Source: Nageia nagi (lineage: Eukaryota > Pinophyta). Taken from it: DNA of 64,000 nucleotides. The notes beneath the pieces were generated by a model. The model searched no databases. It worked only from the letters and a program-made list of their open reading frames with translations, and was not told where the DNA came from. Position 1 is the stretch's first letter. The number at the start of each line of letters is the position of its first letter. Made by a program: the position numbers and the translations under genes. This document shows positions 59,001-64,000 of the stretch, piece after piece. Where the stretch lies: the NCBI GenBank assembly GCA_050084985.1, contig JBITNC010000002.1, positions 6,200,001 through 6,264,000 on the forward strand, given 5' to 3'.

Positions 59001-59514
59001 AGATAATTTATGATTCACCATATATCACTCAAGGTGCAAGTGAAGACCATAAATTATATTTGAGTTAGATTTTGATATTTATTTCTTTTAAGGAAAAGAA
59101 AAATATGGTTCTATAGTCACTTCACAAACAAAGAGTGATTTTTTATCTACTAAATCATATATAATATAAAAAAGAAAAAAATTAAGAGCCCCCCACCCCT
59201 TATCCCAAAGAGAATTGTAAATTTGTGACGAATATAGTCACACTGCACATATAAAATGGGGAAATTTTTGGAAATTTTTAGATTTTATAATTTGTGATAT
59301 TCAACCAAAATACATAAAACATAGAAGTTTAGGGTGAATTTCCAAATAATAATTTTAATAAATAATAATAATTAGTGATATATAGATTTAATCATTATCT
59401 CTTTTTAGCATTTTGATTTTCTCTTTGGTTATGGGAGAAATGGTCCAATAATTAAAACTCCTTTCTGAGTAGAAAATTTTGGTGCTAAGATATGAAGAAG
59501 TTTGACCATTACAC
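59001..59514. other. AT-rich stretch without a gene
   Basis: Contains a C-rich run (GCCCCCCACCCC at 59189-59200) but no feature. It may include the outer end of the copia C LTR. Confidence 0.35.
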
Positions 59515-59987
59515 AATATTGGAACATCAGATAACATATTGCATTAACTAAACTTACTATAGAGCAAGATTACAATCCTAGAGCTTCAAAAAACATTTCT
59601 GGAGCTCGTTTGGAGCTCGTCTGGAGCTAGTCTGGAGCTCGTCTGGAGCTCATCTGGAGCTCATCTGGAGTTCATCTGGAGCTCATCTAGAGCTAGTCTA
59701 AATTCCCTTTTCTCATGCTCCACTTAAGTTGGTTTGCTATTAAAGTATTTATAGCTCTCATCCACTACACCACCGCGGTTGCATGCAAGCGGAATACATA
59801 CAAACGTTACGTTGTCAGGTCTATTCCCAACTACTTCATCAGATTAAATAGTTTTAGCATATTCTTGTTGTAGCCACCAACTGCATAGCCTCCAATCATA
59901 GCAACCCGTTAAACTATGTAAGAAGGAAAGAAAATGCCTCAACCAGGTGAAGTGGAGTGAAACGAATTTGATGCTGAGTTGTCTACA
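59515..59987 (-). repeat. 3' LTR of copia C
   Basis: On the minus strand it starts TGTAGACAACTCAGC at 59987, right after the polypurine tract. TATAAATACTTT at about 59740-59752 is a likely TATA box, which puts the 11-bp repeat array in the transcribed part. The outer end is estimated only. Confidence 0.7.
59599..59699. repeat. 11-bp minisatellite in the copia C LTR
   Basis: Nine to ten copies of CTGGAGCTCGT with variants CTGGAGCTCAT, CTGGAGCTAGT and CTGGAGTTCAT. Each copy carries a palindromic GAGCTC or a near form. Confidence 0.92.
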
Positions 59988-60000
59988 TTCTCCCCCTTGA
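59988..60000 (-). other. Polypurine tract of copia C
   Basis: The minus strand reads TCAAGGGGGAGAA immediately before the LTR. Confidence 0.88.
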
Positions 60001-60670
60001 TGCAAAGAGGACTCACCATGGAGTCTTTGAGCATCACGTACTGAGCTTTGACAACACCTTTTATGAAAATATCAACCAAGTTGATCTTGGTGTTGCAATA
60101 GTGAAGCTCAATTTGGTCCTTCTCCACCATGTCATGAATGAAGTGGTACTTGAGTTGGAAGTGCTTTGACCTGCTGTGGTGGATGGGATTGTGTGCCAAC
60201 TGAATGGCACTTTGGTTGTCACAGTAAAGAATTGTTGGTCCATGTTGTTTCTCACCAATTTCATCAAGTAGTTTCCTTAGCCATAAGGCTTGCGCACTAG
60301 CTGCGGTGAGGGCTATATACTCAGCCTCATAAGAAGAGAGAGCAACTGTAGATTACTTCTTAGAACTCCATGTTATCATTCTTGAACCAAGTGAGAAACA
60401 TTGCCCAGAAGTGGACTTCCTATCATCCAAATTGCTGCCCTAATCACTGTCACTAAAACCAACAAGCTTAAACTTTTCAACATGAGAGTAGTGAAGACCA
60501 TAACCAATGGTACCTTTGACATACCTCAAAATGCGTTTTACAACCTTCAAATGCAAAATAGAAGGATCATTCATGTATCTAGATACCAAAGAGACAGCAA
60601 ATTGTATATCAGGCCTAGTGTTGCAAAGGAACGTAAGGCTGCCAACTATGCTTCTAAATTCTGTCACACT
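60001..60670 (-). pseudogene. Copia C RNase H
   Basis: In the same frame as the upstream pol: [49 protein letters not shown], a stop, LDDRKSTSGQCFSLGSRMI, LSSYEAEYIALTAASAQALW, LYCDNQSAIQLAHNPIHHSR and IHDMVEKDQIELHYCNTKIN. Catalytic Asp (FSDSD), Glu (YEAEY) and Asp (YCDNQSA) are present. Stops at 60440-60442 (TAG where Trp is expected) and 60353-60355 (TAA where Gln is expected). It degrades the RNA strand during cDNA synthesis. Confidence 0.88.
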
Positions 60671-63226
60671 TTATTTTAGAGCACCATCATCCTTACAAAG
60701 CAACTCATAATGAGCTACAGGATTGTGAACAGTAGTACAATTCATCATACCATACTTAGAAAGCATGTCCCCTGCATATTTACTTTGACAAACAAAAATC
60801 TCTTCTTGACATTGGTGGACCTCCATGCCAAGAAAGTACCTCATAAGGCCCAAATCCTTCATTTCAAACTCATCCATCAAATTAGTCTTAAATTTGTTGT
60901 TCAAGATGGGATCACTTCCCATATATATCAAATCATCAACATAAAGAGAAACAAGCAAAATCTGATTACCTTCTCTCTTGATGTAGAGTGTTGGCTCATT
61001 CTTGCTCCTCATGAGTCCAAAATTCTGAAAGTATCCATCTATGCGAGTGTACCAAGCTCTTGGAGCTTGCTTAAGACCATACAAGGCCTTCTTGAGCTTG
61101 TACACATGATGTTCTTTGCCTTGCACTTGAAAACCTTGAGGCTGTTGTACAAAAACCTCTTCATCCAAGTAACCATTCAAGAATGCACTCTTCACATCCA
61201 TGTGGTAGACACTCCAATGGTTTTGGGTAGCCATTGAAAGAAGCAACCTTACTGTTTCTTGCCTTGCAACCGGTGCAAAAGTCTCTTCAAAGTCTACACC
61301 ATGTTTTTGTGTGAAGCCTTTAGCAACCAATCTTGCTTTGTGTCTCTCTATGGTACTATCACTGTTGTACTTGGTATTATAGACCCACTTGGAGCCCACA
61401 CACCTCTTTCCTTTGGGCAACTCACAAAGTTCCCAAGTGTCATTTTTGTTTATGGAGTGAAGCTCCTCTTGCATAGCCTTCACCCACACATTTTTGGTGC
61501 AAGCTTCCTCATAACAAGATGGATCAAAAATAGAAATATTAGTATTTTGGACTGCACACAAAGCATAGTTCACCATCTCACCCTTTGGATCCTCATCAAG
61601 TTCCATATTGCTAAATTGCTTAACAAACTTCTCCATTTCATGAAATTGACTTCTTGATAATCTTTGATGGAAATTTTGATCTAAAACTTGAGAAGGAGGA
61701 TGGTTTTGAAAGTGTCTTTTACCTCTCTTGGTCTTCATCACTTCTTGGATCACATTTGGAGGGCCACCACTTGAAGGTGAGCTTGGAGTGGATTTTGAGC
61801 TTTGAGATGGACTTGATGGAGGACTTGGAGGCACCACTTGGAGGTTTGGAAGAGAATTTGATCTCTTGGGCTGCACATTCTTTGCTTGTGAAGTATCTTC
61901 ATGGCTGGTCACTCCTCCTCCAATGTCTACAATGCATTTTTGCTGCTGTCCATACACTTTCCCCTCCTCAAAAATTACATCTTGGGAGATAAGTGTTCTT
62001 GGTTTTGGGGTTGTAAAGCCTATATGCTTTCCTCTCATCACTGTATCCAATGAACACACATGGTTCACTCTTTGCATCCAACTTTTTCTATGCTCCTTTG
62101 GCACATGAGCATATGCCAAACACCCAAAAACTCTGAAATGCCGAACAGTAGGCTTCTTATCATACCAAGCCTCATAGGGGGTCTTGCCATCAACGGCACT
62201 AGTGGAACACCTATTCAAGATGTAGTTTGTTGTCTTTACTGCTTCATCCCAATACATGTAATGCAATTTTTTGGATTGCATCAAACATCTTGCCATCTCC
62301 ATGAGAGTTCTATTCTTCCTCTCTGCCACACCATTTTGTTGAGGAGTATAGGCTGTAGTAAACTGTCTTTTGATGCCATTTTGCTTGAAAAACTTAGAAA
62401 AAATAGTAGAAGAATACTCTCCTCCTCTATCACTCCTCACACATTTAATCTTATGTTCACATTCATTCTCAACCATCTCTTTGAATTCTTTAAAAAACTC
62501 AAATGCTTCATCTTTATGCTTCAAAAAATAGACCCAACTCATTCTACTAAAATCATCAATGAAGGTGAGAAAATAAGAACTCATACCAAGACTTTTGTTT
62601 TGCATTCGTCCACATAAATCAGTATGAACCAACTGTAGTGGGAATGAGGCCCTCCATGCTTTCCCATGATCAAATTTCTGCCTTGTTTGCTTGCCCAACA
62701 CACAACCTTCACAAACTGATTTTGGATTTTCAACAAGAGGTAAACCATGAACTAGCTCATGAGATAGTTTCAAACTACTAAAATTTACATGTCCAAATCT
62801 AAGATGCCATAACCAGGACTCATCTTTAACAGCCACATTTGCAAGAATATTATCCCCCTTTTCTCCAAGTTTCAATGGGAATAAATGATTTGGAGACATT
62901 TTAACAGTAGAAACTAACTTATGCCCATGGTTCTTATCAAAAATTTCACACTTACCCTCATCAAAGACTAGCTTATAGTTATTTTCCAACATTTTCCCAA
63001 TACTCAACAAACTATGAGCCATATCCGGAGTGTGATACACATTATGCATCTTCTTCATCCCATGCTTGGTAGGCACCTCAAGCATGCCTTTGCCAGCCAC
63101 CTCAATTGTAGAATTATTACCAAGCTTGATACTTGACTTGTAGGAATGGTCCATGGATGAAAGTAGCTCCCCCTTATCGGTCATATGGTTTGAACATCCA
63201 GAGTCCAACAACCAAGTCTCCTCTTA
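60671..63226 (-). pseudogene. Copia C protease-integrase-reverse transcriptase ORF
   Basis: 846 open codons between TAA 63224-63226 and TAA 60671-60673. The protease has LLDSGCSNHMTDKG. Integrase follows: WLWHLRFGHVNFSSLKLS and CEGCVLGKQ (HHCC zinc site), LVHTDLCGRM, FIDDFSRMSWVYFLKHKDEA, RSDRGGEYSS and TPQQNGVAERKNRTL, so the D,D,E triad is present. RT follows: WELCELPKGKRCVGSKWVYN, RHKARLVAKGFTQKHGVDFE, SAFLNGYLDEEVFVQQPQGF and ILLVSLYVDDLIYMGSDPIL with an intact YVDD. A P/S-rich linker separates integrase and RT (about 61735-61870). Between roughly 62096 and 61985 the ORF is out of the ancestral frame. The pattern is closest to TNT1-94-type copia elements. Confidence 0.92.
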
Positions 63227-64000
63227 TTTTGTTTCAGCCATATTGGCTGTCTCCTCCATGGAAAGAAAGAGAGTTTCACCATACTCTTCTTCCTCTCCAA
63301 AATTTGCCACTTTTCCATCACCATTTGTCGCTTGTTTTGCTCTACACTCCCTCTCATAATGCCCATACTTGTTGCAATAGTAACATTGAGCATTACTCTT
63401 GTCACCATTGCTTCTACCTCTTCCTCTTATGCTGGAATAGCCTCCTCTTCCTCTACCTCTACCTCTCCCTCTTTGCTAGCCTCTACCTCTGCCTCTACCT
63501 TGTCCATTTGAGCTAGAATCACCTTCTTTTGTAGCAAAGGCTTTCTCCTCTTTACTGGATTGGACTGGTTCATCATCAACCATTTCTTCATGAGACATAA
63601 GGCAGCCAATGAGAGAATCTATCTCCATTTGAGAGAGGTCTTTTGTCTCCATCAATATCACAACAATGTGATGCCACTTCTTGGTAAGAGATCTCAGAAT
63701 TTTTTTGATTACAATGGCCTTCTCCAAGGTCTCTCCAAGAGTTAGCATTTTTTTCACAATCTCTTTCACTCTAACACAATAATCTAAAGCTTTTTCACTC
63801 TCCTTCATTTTAAATTCTCAAATTCTATCCTTAGAATCTGCAATTTTACCTCCTTCACTTGATCACTCCCTTGGAATCCTGCCTTCAACACAGCCCAAGC
63901 CTCTTTGGCTATCTTGCAGCCTGTAATTCTTGGAAAAATGCTCCTATCAAGAGCTTCTTGGAGATGAGACAAGGCAAGAGAGTTCTTGCTCCTACATTCC
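63227..64000 (-). pseudogene. Copia C gag (partial)
   Basis: Same frame as pol. ALDYCVRVKEIVKKMLTLGE, TLEKAIVIKKILRSLTKKWH and LMETKDLSQMEIDSLIGCLM are the UBN2 gag domain. An Arg-Gly repeat (near 63430-63520, interrupted by TAG at 63476-63478) may bind RNA. The zinc knuckle CYYCNKYGHYEREC is intact (CX2CX4HX4C). A TGA at 63818-63820 falls where Arg is expected. Upstream of that the frame is decayed and leaves the window. Confidence 0.85.

Larger units (their letters stand above)
59515..64000 (-). mobile_element. TNT1-94-like copia element C (5' end outside the window)
   Basis: Minus-strand copia with 3' LTR, polypurine tract and one continuous gag-pol frame of more than 3.8 kb in the order gag, zinc knuckle, protease, integrase, RT, RNase H, the normal copia order. 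It is the least decayed element of the window, but at least six nonsense codons and one compensated frameshift disable it. The 5' LTR and gag start lie to the right of 64000. Confidence 0.9.

Noticed and set aside
60710-62617. Long plus-strand ORFs at 60710-61237, 61259-61657, 61654-61992 and 62060-62617
   Set aside because: They are opposite-strand shadows of the copia C pol frame and match nothing on their own.

Overview
The window looks like intergenic or intronic DNA from a seed plant with a large, transposon-filled, AT-rich genome. A gymnosperm such as a conifer is plausible, but this is an inference from the mix of old Tat-type and chromovirus Ty3/gypsy elements, Ty1/copia elements, LINE remnants and very long gene-poor stretches. 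Almost every recognisable protein is a broken retrotransposon polyprotein. No rRNA, tRNA gene, CRISPR array or prokaryote-type operon was seen. The only plausible host-gene piece is a GC-richer block at about 3.4-3.8 kb, with an ATG, 41 codons and a GT splice-donor-like site.

Layout, left to right. 1-2785: 3' end of a Tat-like gypsy element (+), with integrase C-terminus, repeat-rich 3' noncoding region, polypurine tract and 3' LTR. 2786-3230: end of a copia element (+). 3231-3814: candidate promoter and first exon. 3873-5330: antisense LINE remnant. 5575-21287: a tandem gypsy array LTR-internal-LTR-internal-LTR with a period of about 6.9 kb. Each LTR carries a 100-bp tandem repeat, and both internal regions end at the same integrase deletion. 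21288-31390: a minus-strand copia element split by an approx. 1.5-kb insertion (X, 11-bp direct repeats). X is itself split by an intact-bordered 6.0-kb chromovirus, G2 (410-bp LTRs, target duplication GCATA). 31391-37760: a minus-strand LINE ORF1 split by a 5.5-kb chromovirus, G3 (305-307-bp LTRs, target duplication AATTT), which has lost its integrase core. 38265-38394: a (TA)65 microsatellite. 39217-43982: a non-coding LTR element (LARD-like). 43983-50200: mostly unassignable AT-rich DNA, with one terminal-inverted-repeat element at 47248-48324. 50204-53085: copia LTR fragment and a decayed plus-strand gypsy gag-PR-RT. 53086-58495: a minus-strand gypsy derivative inserted in that RT, with its 5' LTR truncated. 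59515-64000: a minus-strand TNT1-94-like copia whose gag-pol is one frame with at least six nonsense codons. Its 5' LTR lies beyond the window.

These genes do not act as a pathway. The value of the window lies in its nested-insertion history, in repeated structural oddities (tandem LTR array, integrase-loss derivatives, upstream extra RNase H, LTR minisatellites, alternating inverted repeats) and in the candidate first exon, whose downstream exons must lie beyond these insertions if it is real. Similarities were judged by eye; no alignment or database search was run.
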